A stretch of 64,000 nt of DNA from Mycoplasmatota bacterium (GTDB taxonomy: Bacteria; Bacillota_I; Bacilli_A; Acholeplasmatales; Acholeplasmataceae): the NCBI GenBank assembly GCA_018622495.1, contig CP076021.1, forward strand, positions 930,001-994,000, given 5' to 3'. How positions within the stretch are numbered: position 1 is the stretch's first letter; each line of letters begins with the position of its first letter. Shown one piece after another: positions 46,154 to 56,015 of this stretch. The position numbers and the translations under genes were made by a program. Below the pieces are notes generated by a model, which worked only from the letters and a program-made list of their open reading frames with translations, made no database searches and had not been told where the DNA came from.

Positions 46154-46975
46154 TTAAATCTTAAACTCTGCTTCTAATGCGTTGACAAAACCTAAAATCA
46201 ATGTGACAAACAATAATGGTTTTTCATACATTGATGCATGTCCAGCGCCAGGAATAATGACGAGTTGTGAATCTTTAATATGTTCATTTAAATATCTTTG
46301 ATTTGCCATAGGTGTTAAGTAATCTTCATCTGCTGCAATAATTAATGTTGGCATATCGATGTCTTTTAATTGATCTCTTACATCATAGGTTTCAGCACTA
46401 TTTGTTAAACGCTCCATTGCATCTAAGAAATCAGGATTAGAGAAAACTGGTATAAGCGTTTTTTCTCTTTTTTTCATCCAGTCTAATTTTTGTTCATAAT
46501 AACTTGGTGAATAGATTACTGGAATAGCAGCTTGATAATAATTTTGTCCGTTTCTTGTTTTACCGATTGCATTCCATGAATAGCCAATTTCTGCAAGCCA
46601 TGGAGATGTATATGCGGTTGTATTAAATAAGACTAATCGATTAACAATATTAGAGTGTTTAATTGCGAATTGTAGAGCAACTTCACCACCATATGATATA
46701 CCAACGACATTAACTTTTGTAATGCCTAATTCTTTTAATAAATAGTTTAAAATATCTACTTGCATTGATTGAGAATAAGCACTGTTTTCTAGTTTATCAC
46801 TTTGGCCTTGATCCATAAAATCAACACGAATTAATTTGTTATTATTTGATAAAGTTTTAACAAATGGTTCCCATGATTTTGTAGACATCATAATACCATT
46901 TAAAATAAGAATTGGATTACCGCTGCCTTGCACATCATAATAAATAGAACGACCTTTAAAATCCAAATAAGCCAT
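46154..46975 (-). CDS. Alpha/beta hydrolase, catabolic paralogue B
   Basis: The 273-residue protein has the elbow GISYGG, the acid region AADEDYLTP and the histidine block GAGHASMYEKP. It is more distant from the other two hydrolases and resembles 3-oxoadipate enol-lactonase/haloperoxidase-like members in layout. It starts one base after the CoA-transferase stop region and is followed after 16 bases by paralogue A. Confidence 0.82.
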   Translation of the reverse strand: MAYLDFKGRSIYYDVQGSGNPILILNGIMMSTKSWEPFVKTLSNNNKLIRVDFMDQGQSDKLENSAYSQSMQVDILNYLLKELGITKVNVVGISYGGEVALQFAIKHSNIVNRLVLFNTTAYTSPWLAEIGYSWNAIGKTRNGQNYYQAAIPVIYSPSYYEQKLDWMKKREKTLIPVFSNPDFLDAMERLTNSAETYDVRDQLKDIDMPTLIIAADEDYLTPMANQRYLNEHIKDSQLVIIPGAGHASMYEKPLLFVTLILGFVNALEAEFKI

Positions 46976-46976
46976 A

Positions 46977-48281
46977 TTAAATGAACCCCAATTCTTTAGC
47001 TTGTTCTCTTAGTTCATCTCTAAATTTAGGATGAGCTATACTAATTAATAATTGAACACGTTCACTAATGCTTGTACCTCTTAGTGATACGCATCCATAT
47101 TCAGTAACAACATAATCAACATCATTTCTTGATAATGATACTGCTGCTCCTGGTTTAAGGATAGGAACAATTTTAGATATTTCTTCTCGCTCACCAGTTT
47201 CATGATTTTTAACATTTGCTGTTGAGTACAGTGTAATAAAACTCATACCACCTTTAGAATTTTGAGCACCTACTGCAGTATCTGATTGACCACCAGTACC
47301 AGAAAATTGTCTAACACCTAATGATTCAGATGCACATTGACCAGTAAGATCAATTTCTATGGTTGTATTAATTGATACTTGATTATCATTTAATCCAATG
47401 ACTGCTGGGTCATTGACATAGTTTCCATTTAATATTTGTACACTTGGATTGTTATCAATAAAATCATATAACTCTTGTGTACCTAATGCAAAACATGCAA
47501 CATGTTTACCAACATGTGTTTGTTTCTTTTTACCTGTAACAGCACCAGCTTTAATAAGATGCATAAAACCAGTCGTTAGCATTTCAGTATGAATACCTAA
47601 ATCTTTTTTACCCATAAGCGCATGTGCTACAGCATTTGGAATACCACCAATACCTAATTGAAGACTTGATCCATCTTGGATTAGTTCAGCAATTGCATTT
47701 CCTATTTTAATATCTTTTTCATTTGGTTCTGCATCAGGTAATATCGGTGCAGGATAATCTGCTTCAATCATGTAATCTACATCATTGATATGAAGCTCAA
47801 GATCACCAAATGTTCTTGGAAAGTTTGGATTAATTTCTAAGATGACAATGTCTGCTGCTTCGCAAGCTTCTTTTTCATAAACATTTGATAATGATAATGA
47901 AACATAACCATGTGCATCTGGTCTTGATGATGTACCTACGAATATATGAGGTTTAACATGTCCAAAACGTTTACGGCCAGCTAAGTGTAGATGGTTTGGA
48001 ATAAACGTTATATTACCGTTTTTATGTGCTTTTCTAAGTGAGCCTGAATAAAACCAGCTGTCAACTGAAAATGATGATTTATAAGCTGGATTAACAAAAA
48101 ATTCAGCATTTTCAAATGGTAAACAATTTGTGACATGTACGTTATTTATACGATCAGCAATTTCATGTAATCTTGATAAAAATAATTTTGGTTCTGCGCC
48201 AGCCATTGCTGAGATTATTGTGTCATTATCTTTAACAAGTGCTAATGCTTCATCGACTGTTATAATTTTGTGTTCTTTCAT
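46977..48281 (-). CDS. Acetyl-CoA hydrolase/CoA-transferase family protein
   Basis: Family I CoA-transferase, related to 4-hydroxybutyrate or acetate CoA-transferases, that would activate an imported acid by swapping CoA. From ATG 48281 (AAGGAAGG upstream) the protein has 434 residues. Blocks: SLQLGIGGIPNAVAHAL, GIHTEMLTTG, a GTGGQSD region and VTEYGCVSLRG. An upstream in-frame start lies within the intergenic hairpin and lacks a site. The context beside a Liv-type importer and beta-oxidation genes suggests activation of the transported substrate. Confidence 0.85.
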   Translation of the reverse strand: MKEHKIITVDEALALVKDNDTIISAMAGAEPKLFLSRLHEIADRINNVHVTNCLPFENAEFFVNPAYKSSFSVDSWFYSGSLRKAHKNGNITFIPNHLHLAGRKRFGHVKPHIFVGTSSRPDAHGYVSLSLSNVYEKEACEAADIVILEINPNFPRTFGDLELHINDVDYMIEADYPAPILPDAEPNEKDIKIGNAIAELIQDGSSLQLGIGGIPNAVAHALMGKKDLGIHTEMLTTGFMHLIKAGAVTGKKKQTHVGKHVACFALGTQELYDFIDNNPSVQILNGNYVNDPAVIGLNDNQVSINTTIEIDLTGQCASESLGVRQFSGTGGQSDTAVGAQNSKGGMSFITLYSTANVKNHETGEREEISKIVPILKPGAAVSLSRNDVDYVVTEYGCVSLRGTSISERVQLLISIAHPKFRDELREQAKELGFI

Positions 48282-48303
48282 AGTAACCTTCCTTTTTAAA
48301 TAT

Positions 48304-48331
48304 ATGAGGGGAGAGTTTCCCCTCCCCTTAT
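48304..48331 (-). other. GC-rich intercistronic hairpin between livJ and CoA-transferase
   Basis: ATGAGGGGAG pairs with CTCCCCTTAT around an eight-base loop. No T run follows on the minus strand, so it is more likely an mRNA-stabilising or processing element protecting the abundant binding-protein message than a terminator. Confidence 0.55.
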
Positions 48332-48357
48332 ATTTTACCACTTTTTTTAATAAATAA

Positions 48358-49704
48358 TTATTTTGCTCTAACTACATCAATTGATTCTAATCCAATAATC
48401 TTAGAGAATTGTACTGATGGTGAATAGATTAATTTATTTAATGCAAGTACTGATAAACCTGTTCTGTTTCCATCTGCCCAGTCAATTGATCCAGCCATTG
48501 GTAAATCTACAGGTGCTGATTCAGCATCTTCAATAAATGATTCCCAAGTTACTGTATCTAAGTCAACTCTTTCTAATAATGTAACAAATGTTTTAGCTGC
48601 TACATAACCAGCGATTGCATATGCATTACCCCAAAGTGAAGCTGCTGTTGTATCACCATCTGTGCGATCTGAAGAGTTCATATCGAATACAAATTCATCC
48701 CAATATTCTGCACTAAAACCTGCAAGATAATCAAAAGGTAAATCCCAACCAGCAAGAGTTCCGTCGCCACCAATTTGAGCTACTGTAGGAGCTGCTGCGC
48801 CAGCTTCTGAAATGTCTACCCAAGCATTTGCGTATACATCATAAGGAAGTGGAGTTGTTTCATCTACCATAGCAGGTGTGAAAGTAGTTGCACCATTTAC
48901 ATAACTTGTAATTACTGGAACATCACTGTTTGCTACTCTTAAAGCAGTTGCCATTGCAGTTGCTGGAGCTTGATTTGCTGACAATAAAATTACAGCAGGA
49001 TTTTCAGCTAAAGCAACACTTGCTACTGCGCTTGCAGTTGCTGTGCTAAATGGAACAAAACTTACGCGATCAGAGATACCACTTGAAGTTACTTCGTCAT
49101 CGATACCTAATTTAATAGATTGACCAGCATCATCATCTGAATATAATACAACGATTTTATCTCAGATCGATAGTTTAGCATCATTGTTTTCTCCAAAGAT
49201 ACTTTCATTTAATGCTCTAGCAACTAACATTCTACCTTCTGTACGATAAATAGGTTGAACTGATAAGATGTTATTTCCTGGTTCATCTTCAAAGAATAAT
49301 GAATTAACACCAGTTACACCATAAACCATTGGAACACCAGTTTCTAATAAATAGTCCATTGTAGAGTTAACTGTGTTAGTACCAAAATGACCAACAAGAG
49401 CAAATACGTTATCTTCTTCTACTAATTTTTTAGTATAAGCAAGTCCAGTTTCTCCATCAAAACCATCATCATAATGAATAAATTCAATGTCTCTACCATC
49501 ATGAGTATCATTGTATTCATCAAATACAACTTGCATCGCTAAGTTAAATGGAACACCAACGCCAGCAAATACACCAGTTGTTGCAGCAGTGTTACCTACA
49601 ATAATTTTATCTTCTGTGATACCTGCGGTACCTTCACTTGTGTCACATGCCATTAAGCTAATACCAGCGACAACTACTAATAAAGCTAATAATACTTTTT
49701 TCAT
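48358..49704 (-). pseudogene. livJ: LivJ-type substrate-binding lipoprotein, in-frame TGA
   Basis: Extracellular binding protein of a branched-chain-amino-acid-type ABC importer. Signal peptide with lipobox LMAC; then DKIIVGNTAATTGVFAGVG, typical for the Peripla_BP_6 fold. TGA at 49162-49164 interrupts the frame between LSI and DKIVVLYSDDD; the frame continues unchanged to 48358, 448 codons in all. The position would most naturally be Gly (GGA). It is not a Trp position, and UGA is a stop elsewhere, so this is not a code change. Confidence 0.85.
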
Positions 49705-49751
49705 ACTTTTTCTCCTTTATTTTTTTGTGCTTATGCACTATAATAACCTTT

Positions 49752-50510
49752 TTATTCTACTGATCCTAAATAGGCACTTACTAAATCTTGATCATTGAGT
49801 AAATCATTTGCTTTACCCTCTGCTTTGATTTTTCCAATTTCTAATACATATGCATAATCTGCAATTTTTAATGTTTGCCTTGCATTTTGTTCTACGATTA
49901 AGATAGTTCTTCCATCATCTTTAATTTTTTTAATGATATTAAATATATCTTTAATAATCAATGGTGCAAGCCCTAAACTTGGTTCATCTAGCAATAATAA
50001 TTCAGGAGCACCCATGAGTGCTCTACCAATAGCTAACATTTGTTGTTCACCACCAGAAAGTGTTGATGCCTGTTGTTTTTTTCTTTCTGATAAGATTGGG
50101 AAGTATCCGTAAACTTCTTGTAGTAAATCTTTTAATCGTTGATTTCTAGATATCTTTTGTCTATTTTTATTTACTTTAGATTTTATTGAATATCCACCAA
50201 CTAATAGATTTTCTTCAACAGTTAAATCTTTTAATATCATACGACCTTCAGGAGATTGCATAATACCTTTTTGAACAATTTTAAATGCATGATTATTTTG
50301 AATAGGTTCACCATTATATAGGATTTCACCACTTTTAACTTTTGTTAATCCAGATATTGATCGAATCGTTGAAGTTTTACCAGCACCATTGGCACCAAGT
50401 ATTGCAACAATCGTTCCTTTTTGAACAGACATATTAATATTTTTAACAGCTTTTACTATACCGTAATCAATGACTAAGTCTTTAAGTTCTAAGATATTAT
50501 CAGTTTTCAT
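49752..50510 (-). CDS. livF: LivF-type ABC transporter ATPase
   Basis: Second ATPase of the importer. From ATG 50510 (AGGAG nine bases upstream) the protein has 252 residues: Walker A GANGAGKTS, signature LSGGEQQMLAIGRAL, Walker B LLLLDEPSLGLAP. It overlaps the end of livG slightly. The layout is the usual Liv order livH-livM-livG-livF, here followed by the binding-protein gene. Confidence 0.93.
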   Translation of the reverse strand: MKTDNILELKDLVIDYGIVKAVKNINMSVQKGTIVAILGANGAGKTSTIRSISGLTKVKSGEILYNGEPIQNNHAFKIVQKGIMQSPEGRMILKDLTVEENLLVGGYSIKSKVNKNRQKISRNQRLKDLLQEVYGYFPILSERKKQQASTLSGGEQQMLAIGRALMGAPELLLLDEPSLGLAPLIIKDIFNIIKKIKDDGRTILIVEQNARQTLKIADYAYVLEIGKIKAEGKANDLLNDQDLVSAYLGSVE

Positions 50511-52080
50511 CAGAATCATCTCCTAGGTAAGCTTTACGAACTTCTGGATTTTGTTGTATCTCTTTAGGTGTTCCTAAACCTATACGTCTACCAAATGATA
50601 TTGCACAGATTCTATCACAAATTGACATAACTAATCCCATATCATGTTCAACTAAAAATATAGTGATACCAAAATCTTTATTGATTTTCTTTATAACTTT
50701 TGCTAAATCTTCAGTTTCTGCATCATTTAGACCCGCAGCAGGTTCATCTAAAATAATCATTGATGGATCTGTCATTAATGTTCTTGCTAGTTCTACTTTT
50801 TTAAGTACACCATAAGGTAAACCATATGGCGATCTAAATGCATATTCTTCAATACCTAACTCTTGAAGGATACGATATCCTTTTGAACGAATAACTTGTT
50901 CTTCCCAAGATAATTTAGGTGTATGCATCATGTGATCTGCAAACGAAGTAATAAGTAATGTGTGTGCTGCGACCATTAAGTTGTCAAGCACAGTTAATTC
51001 CCATATAAGTTCTACATTTTGAAAACTTCTTGCGATACCTTCATTAATCATATCGTGTGTTTTATATTTATATAAATCAACAATGTGATTTTCTTTGTTT
51101 CTTAATATCATGTTTCCAGAAGTGGCCTTATAAAATTGAGTAATGCAATTAAAAACAGTTGTTTTACCAGCACCATTTGGACCGATAAGTCCAAATATTT
51201 CACCTTTTTTAACATTAAAAGATAAGTCGTCTACAGCTTTAACACCACCAAAATACATTTTTAATCTGTTTATTGATAGATGAATATTTTCAGCATCAAG
51301 GAGATGTTTGACTGATTTTATTTTTTGAATTTTATTTTCTAATGCTTGTAATTTCTTTTCATTAACATGTTCACTATTGTTTTTATGATCAGTTAAAACT
51401 TTGTATTTTTGTTCTAAAGTTTCAAGTATAGCAGCGTCTTCTTTTTGTCGCTTAGCATTATATAATAAAATGTTTTTTGTATGTGTTTCATTTTTAGATT
51501 CCATACGTTTTATTTTTGCTTGATTTCTTTTTTGAAATGCTACAACTTTTTCTTTAAGTTTCTCTGCTTTTTTGTTCATCTTGTTTAAATCATCTTGTTT
51601 CTTTTTATCCAAAGCAGCAATTTTGTTTTTAATCATATCAGTTTTATTTGGATCAGTGTTATGATTAATATATTTCTTTTCAAGATTCTCAATAAATAAT
51701 TCTTTTTGTTTCTTTTGATTTTGATCAAATGATTCCATTAAATTATTTAAAGTACTTTCATCTACTTTTCTAGATTGTGATGTTTTGTAACGACGTCTTG
51801 ACCAGTAAGCTTTTTTATTAAATCTTTCTAGTTTGCGTTCACGTTTTTCATCTATTTTACTAATACCTTCTAATCGTTTTGTTAAAGGAGCTGTGTCTTC
51901 TTGATAATATGTTTCAATTAATTTGGTTTCTTTTTCAATAAACGCATCAAATTTTTTATTATATTCTAAAGAAAGTCCTTTATGGTAATTGATTTTTAAT
52001 ATCAATTTACGATGATTATTGACACGTAAATCATTTAAGAATCTTTCATAAAATGTGCCAGGTTTTTTATTCAACGCCAT
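50500..52080 (-). CDS. livG: LivG-type ABC ATPase with long N-terminal coiled-coil extension
   Basis: A 526-residue protein: residues about 270-526 are an ordinary LivG ATPase (Walker [10 protein letters not shown] near 298-306, [15 protein letters not shown] as signature, Walker [23 protein letters not shown]). Residues 1-265 are extra: very rich in Lys, Glu, Asn and Gln, low in Pro and Gly after about residue 60, and patterned as long helices. LivG proteins are normally near 255 residues. There is no stop, frame change or convincing internal ribosome binding site, so it is a true fusion or extension. ATG 52080 lies at the end of livM. Confidence 0.88.
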   Translation of the reverse strand: MALNKKPGTFYERFLNDLRVNNHRKLILKINYHKGLSLEYNKKFDAFIEKETKLIETYYQEDTAPLTKRLEGISKIDEKRERKLERFNKKAYWSRRRYKTSQSRKVDESTLNNLMESFDQNQKKQKELFIENLEKKYINHNTDPNKTDMIKNKIAALDKKKQDDLNKMNKKAEKLKEKVVAFQKRNQAKIKRMESKNETHTKNILLYNAKRQKEDAAILETLEQKYKVLTDHKNNSEHVNEKKLQALENKIQKIKSVKHLLDAENIHLSINRLKMYFGGVKAVDDLSFNVKKGEIFGLIGPNGAGKTTVFNCITQFYKATSGNMILRNKENHIVDLYKYKTHDMINEGIARSFQNVELIWELTVLDNLMVAAHTLLITSFADHMMHTPKLSWEEQVIRSKGYRILQELGIEEYAFRSPYGLPYGVLKKVELARTLMTDPSMIILDEPAAGLNDAETEDLAKVIKKINKDFGITIFLVEHDMGLVMSICDRICAISFGRRIGLGTPKEIQQNPEVRKAYLGDDSDEN

Positions 52081-53101
52081 AAATTCTCTCCTTTATACTA
52101 TTTTTAACTTTTATAATGAGTTTTTTGAGATCACCAAATAACTGAATAAGACCACCAGGGTAATACATTACAACAACAATAATTAAAATACCATTAATAA
52201 TAACAGAATAATTTCCAAGATTTAATGGTTGCAATACAGCTAAATTCATACCGAATATAACAAATGTACCGAGTAAAATACCCCAAATGGATTTAGTACC
52301 ACCAATAACAACAGCAGCAAGTACATTTAACGCAAATGTTAATCCTACTTGATTTACACTTGCATTTCTAACATACATCATGCTTAAAATCCCAGCGACT
52401 GTTCCAAACATACCAGATATAGTAAATGCAAATAATCTATATTTAATTAATTTGATACCCATGGTTTGTGCTGCAGTTTCACTATTTTTAATTGATAATA
52501 ATGCACGACCAGTTGGAGAGTGAATTAAATTATAGACTAAACTCATTCCTATAATAAGGAAAAACGCGATAAAGAATAACGTGGAATTGGACTTAAATGC
52601 CATACCAAATATTTCTAGTGGCCGTCTTATACCACCTGATAGGAAACCACCTGATGTACCTGAAGCATATTCAGGGATGTTTTTAATAACTTCTACAACA
52701 ATTTGTGATAAACCCATTGTTATTATTGCTAAATACATACCAGCGATTCTTAATGATACAAATCCAAATATTAATGAAACCACAATTGAAATAATAATGG
52801 CACCTATGATAGCTATGATCAAATTCATTTCCATATATCTATATATATAATGAAGTGAAAATGCACCTATACCAACAAATGCACCTGTACCAAGTGAAGC
52901 TAGACCACCATAACCTAATAATAATGCAAATCCTAGTCCTGCTAAATAGTAATATGAAGTGGTAACGACTGCACCAAATAAACCTGGTGGAATGAAATCT
53001 GCTAAAAATCTTAATACAACTAATATTAAACCAACGATCACAAAAGAAAATTTCGGATTTTTAACAAATGGTTTAATTTTTTCTCTAAATAATCTTCTCA
53101 T
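52067..53101 (-). CDS. livM: LivM-type ABC permease
   Basis: Permease of the importer, 344 residues with 9-10 membrane segments. The family blocks GLGFALLLGYGGLASLGTGAF and RIAGMYLAIITMGLSQI are present. It starts four bases after livH and overlaps livG by 14 bases. Confidence 0.92.
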   Translation of the reverse strand: MRRLFREKIKPFVKNPKFSFVIVGLILVVLRFLADFIPPGLFGAVVTTSYYYLAGLGFALLLGYGGLASLGTGAFVGIGAFSLHYIYRYMEMNLIIAIIGAIIISIVVSLIFGFVSLRIAGMYLAIITMGLSQIVVEVIKNIPEYASGTSGGFLSGGIRRPLEIFGMAFKSNSTLFFIAFFLIIGMSLVYNLIHSPTGRALLSIKNSETAAQTMGIKLIKYRLFAFTISGMFGTVAGILSMMYVRNASVNQVGLTFALNVLAAVVIGGTKSIWGILLGTFVIFGMNLAVLQPLNLGNYSVIINGILIIVVVMYYPGGLIQLFGDLKKLIIKVKNSIKERIYGVE

Positions 53102-53105
53102 ATTT

Positions 53106-54041
53106 TTACACCTTTTTTGTCACTTTCTTACCAAATAAGCCAACAGGCTTAATAAGAACGGCAATCATAATTGCTAAATATAAAAATGTATTACTCCATT
53201 GCGCCATATTTAAACCAATTAATAATCTTGGGAATAGTGATTGACCGGTTGTTAGTAAAAACGCACCAGCAAGTGGTCCAAAAAATGTGCTAAATCCACC
53301 TAATATAGATGCATAGAAAGCATTAACTTGAACATCTATCATTGTTGATGATGTCAATGTTCCTATAGCTGCGGTGTATGTTATGGCTGCAAGTGCACCA
53401 AGTGCACCAGCTATAGCCCAACTTAAAGCATTAATTAAGTCTGTGTTAATACCCATTAATCCTGCAACGCGTTCATTTGATGCAACAGATCTAACTCCTA
53501 GACCCCATTTTGTGTATTTTAATAGTAAAAATAAACCCAATATGATAACTGCTGCAATAACTAGTGTAATTAAACTATGGATAGACATAGGAATGCCAAA
53601 CAATTCAATTGTATTTTTAGAGAATGGGAAACTCACGCGCGTTACAGTACCTCCAAATGCAATTGGAATAAGTCCAGTAATAACAATAACTAATCCCATT
53701 GTAATAATCTGTTTAGTGGCAACATTTGTGTACCGCGCATTTTTAAAGATTACAGCATGAATTAAAAATCCTGCTATAAAAGATATTAGAATACCTGCTA
53801 ACATAGGTATAAAAAGTTGTGTCCAACTTGTAACAACTACGCTAGGTTGTCCCGTAATATCAATAACACCTTGTCTGTCAATGAAGTAACTTGTTGCAAA
53901 AGCGCCCAGTATACCTAGTGATCCTTGAGCAAAGTTTGTTGTTGAACTCGTTTTAAAGATTAATACAATCCCAAAAGTTGCGAGTGACAAGAAACTAAAT
54001 GCAATCAAAGAATTCATAATGACATCGATAATATTTGTCAT
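53106..54041 (-). CDS. livH: LivH-type ABC permease
   Basis: Permease of the importer, 311 residues with about eight membrane segments. Typical blocks: SSTTNFAQGSLGILGAF and RSVASNERVAGLMGIN, plus the C-terminal KPVGLFGKK. It is the first transporter gene, 31 bases after the KAS III-like gene. Confidence 0.92.
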   Translation of the reverse strand: MTNIIDVIMNSLIAFSFLSLATFGIVLIFKTSSTTNFAQGSLGILGAFATSYFIDRQGVIDITGQPSVVVTSWTQLFIPMLAGILISFIAGFLIHAVIFKNARYTNVATKQIITMGLVIVITGLIPIAFGGTVTRVSFPFSKNTIELFGIPMSIHSLITLVIAAVIILGLFLLLKYTKWGLGVRSVASNERVAGLMGINTDLINALSWAIAGALGALAAITYTAAIGTLTSSTMIDVQVNAFYASILGGFSTFFGPLAGAFLLTTGQSLFPRLLIGLNMAQWSNTFLYLAIMIAVLIKPVGLFGKKVTKKV

Positions 54042-54072
54042 AATTTACCTCTCATTCATATTTGTTTAAATT

Positions 54073-55098
54073 TTATCCCCATTTAATAATATTTGCTGCC
54101 CACACATATCCAATACCAGCAGCTAACATACATACAACTGTACCATCTTTAACTTGTCCGGTTTGTAATGCTAAATGTAGAGATAACATTTGATCTATTT
54201 GTCCAATATGACCATAGTTCTCTAAATAGATTGATTGTTCTTCTTTTAGACCTAGTTCTGCTAACATAGCCATGTGTCCACTACGTTTCATATGAAGAAT
54301 GTCTAAAAAACCAATATCTTTTCTTTCATAATTTGACTTTCTAAGTGATTCATCAATACATTTGTACCAATTCACCATAGAAACTTCTTTTAATCTAGCT
54401 TTCATTCGATCTGCATCTAATAATCTAAGAGATTTCATACCTTCATCTAGATTATCTTTTGTAAATGGATGACATTGGCCACCTATTTCAACACCAGCAG
54501 TTCTTGCAAGAGAACCATCGCCTATCATATGTGATCCAAGGAGTAGGTTTTTACCATAATTCTTTTTAAGAATAATTGCGCCGCCTCCAGCACCTAAGTC
54601 ATACATCATAGACATTTTCGGGTCAGAATAATCCACAAAATCGCCATTACGGTAACCACCAACGACTAATACAACGTTAATTTCATCATCTGCTACTAAC
54701 ATGTCTTTAGCCATTTTCATCGCTGAAACGGTAGTACAGCAACGGTTTTGTACATCAATTCCCCATGCATTAATTGCACCAATACGATCTTGAACGTATA
54801 ATGCTGAAGTTGTCAATGGATATTCTTTCCATTCTTCAGTAACACTTAAGATCACATCTATTTCTTTAGGATCAAGACCTGTGTTCTTTAACGCATCCAA
54901 TGCTGCTAAAGCACCCATCTCTTGAGAACCATCTTGAGGTAATTTTGTTGGTATTCTTTTTTCTTTAATACCGAGTTTTTCAATGACAGCTTGTTCAGCC
55001 CAAACACCATTTGTTTTATCGCTGATTTCTTTTGCAGTCATGATACCCTCAGGTAAGTAGATGCCAGTTCCGACAATACCTACATTAACTTTTTCCAT
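54073..55098 (-). CDS. Beta-ketoacyl-ACP synthase III-like (thiolase-fold) protein
   Basis: Condensing-enzyme fold of the FabH group, 341 residues. It begins VGIVGTGIYLPEGIMTAKEI; the nucleophile Cys is in QNRCCTTVSAM, a His in ILHMKRSGHM, and Asn plus His in ENYGHIGQID. In FabH the third motif is usually NxGNTS; here it is altered to YGHIGQ, so the activity may differ from that of a fatty-acid-initiating enzyme. The place within a catabolic operon rather than a fab cluster supports a role with acyl-CoA. The substrate is unknown. Confidence 0.75.
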   Translation of the reverse strand: MEKVNVGIVGTGIYLPEGIMTAKEISDKTNGVWAEQAVIEKLGIKEKRIPTKLPQDGSQEMGALAALDALKNTGLDPKEIDVILSVTEEWKEYPLTTSALYVQDRIGAINAWGIDVQNRCCTTVSAMKMAKDMLVADDEINVVLVVGGYRNGDFVDYSDPKMSMMYDLGAGGGAIILKKNYGKNLLLGSHMIGDGSLARTAGVEIGGQCHPFTKDNLDEGMKSLRLLDADRMKARLKEVSMVNWYKCIDESLRKSNYERKDIGFLDILHMKRSGHMAMLAELGLKEEQSIYLENYGHIGQIDQMLSLHLALQTGQVKDGTVVCMLAAGIGYVWAANIIKWG

Positions 55099-55124
55099 GT
55101 GGGACCTCTTTCTTTTTGTATTAT

Positions 55125-56015
55125 TTATAAATGTTTTTTTAATGTTGTTATAAATAAATCTAAATTATCAGTGATGACAGAATGTCCAGCACCTTCAAAT
55201 TTGATTAATGTTGCTCTATCTTTAAAATATGATTTCATTTCTTCTGCAAAACTTATTGGTACAACTAAATCGTTAACACCATGAAGAATCACAATTGGTG
55301 CAGTAATTAAATCCATACGACCACTACCATCAGTAACACCATTAGAATCGTTTGTCATATTAAAATGAACTAATGAATAATCAACATCAACTAAATTTCT
55401 TTGTTTAAATATAGCATCTAAGTATAATTCATAATCTTCTTCTGATGGTTTGTTTTGATTATAGATCACTGAATCCCAAATCATACGAAGCACTGCTCTA
55501 TTATTTGATTCATATGCTTGTAATATTGGGAGTACTTGAATTGGATCTGCTGCAATTTCTTCTTTTGTAGAAATCATTTGAGTAAGTATGGGTTTTCCTT
55601 TTTCATCTTTTTTAAACATTGGGTAACCTTTAATACCTACTGAGTCAAGTAAGAATATTTTCTTAACTCTTCTTTTTAAATCTGCTGCAACTTCTAAGAT
55701 AATACCACCACCGGTAGACCATCCTAGTATATTAAAATTATCTAAGTCCAAAGCATTAACAAATAATTCAACGTCTTCTGCAAAATCATGTAGTGAATTT
55801 AAAGGATTTTTAAAACTTGAGTCACCAAATCCTCTTAAATCTAATGCATAAACTTGATAATCATTTTCTAGTTGTTCCATAACGACTTGAAAGTGTACGT
55901 AAGAACTCATGTTACCGTGGACTAAAATGATGATGTCACCTTTAGTTCCTGATTGACGATATGCAATGGTTTCACCATTTTTAAGATTTATAAATTGAAC
56001 TGGATATTGTTTCAT
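55125..56015 (-). CDS. Alpha/beta hydrolase, catabolic paralogue C
   Basis: The 296-residue paralogue of the hydrolase at 45250. Oxyanion block LVHGNMSSY, LDLRGFGDSS, elbow GWSTGG, acid region GVNDLVVP and GAGHSVITD. It overlaps the SDR stop as ATGA, so it is translationally coupled. No signal peptide, hence cytoplasmic. Two such close paralogues at both ends of the operon suggest sequential cleavage of an imported ester or oligomer, or tolerance of several substrates (inference). Confidence 0.82.
   Translation of the reverse strand: MKQYPVQFINLKNGETIAYRQSGTKGDIIILVHGNMSSYVHFQVVMEQLENDYQVYALDLRGFGDSSFKNPLNSLHDFAEDVELFVNALDLDNFNILGWSTGGGIILEVAADLKRRVKKIFLLDSVGIKGYPMFKKDEKGKPILTQMISTKEEIAADPIQVLPILQAYESNNRAVLRMIWDSVIYNQNKPSEEDYELYLDAIFKQRNLVDVDYSLVHFNMTNDSNGVTDGSGRMDLITAPIVILHGVNDLVVPISFAEEMKSYFKDRATLIKFEGAGHSVITDNLDLFITTLKKHL

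Noticed and set aside
49162-49164. Internal TGA in livJ as evidence that UGA codes for Trp, as in mycoplasmas
   Set aside because: rel, hisS, etfB and maoC end in TGA exactly at ATGA overlaps with the next gene, and the livJ position fits Gly rather than Trp. The standard code (UGA stop) holds.
50500-52080. The coiled-coil part of LivG as a separate gene upstream of a normal-length livG
   Set aside because: No stop codon, frameshift or good ribosome binding site with start codon appears near codon 265; the frame is continuous.
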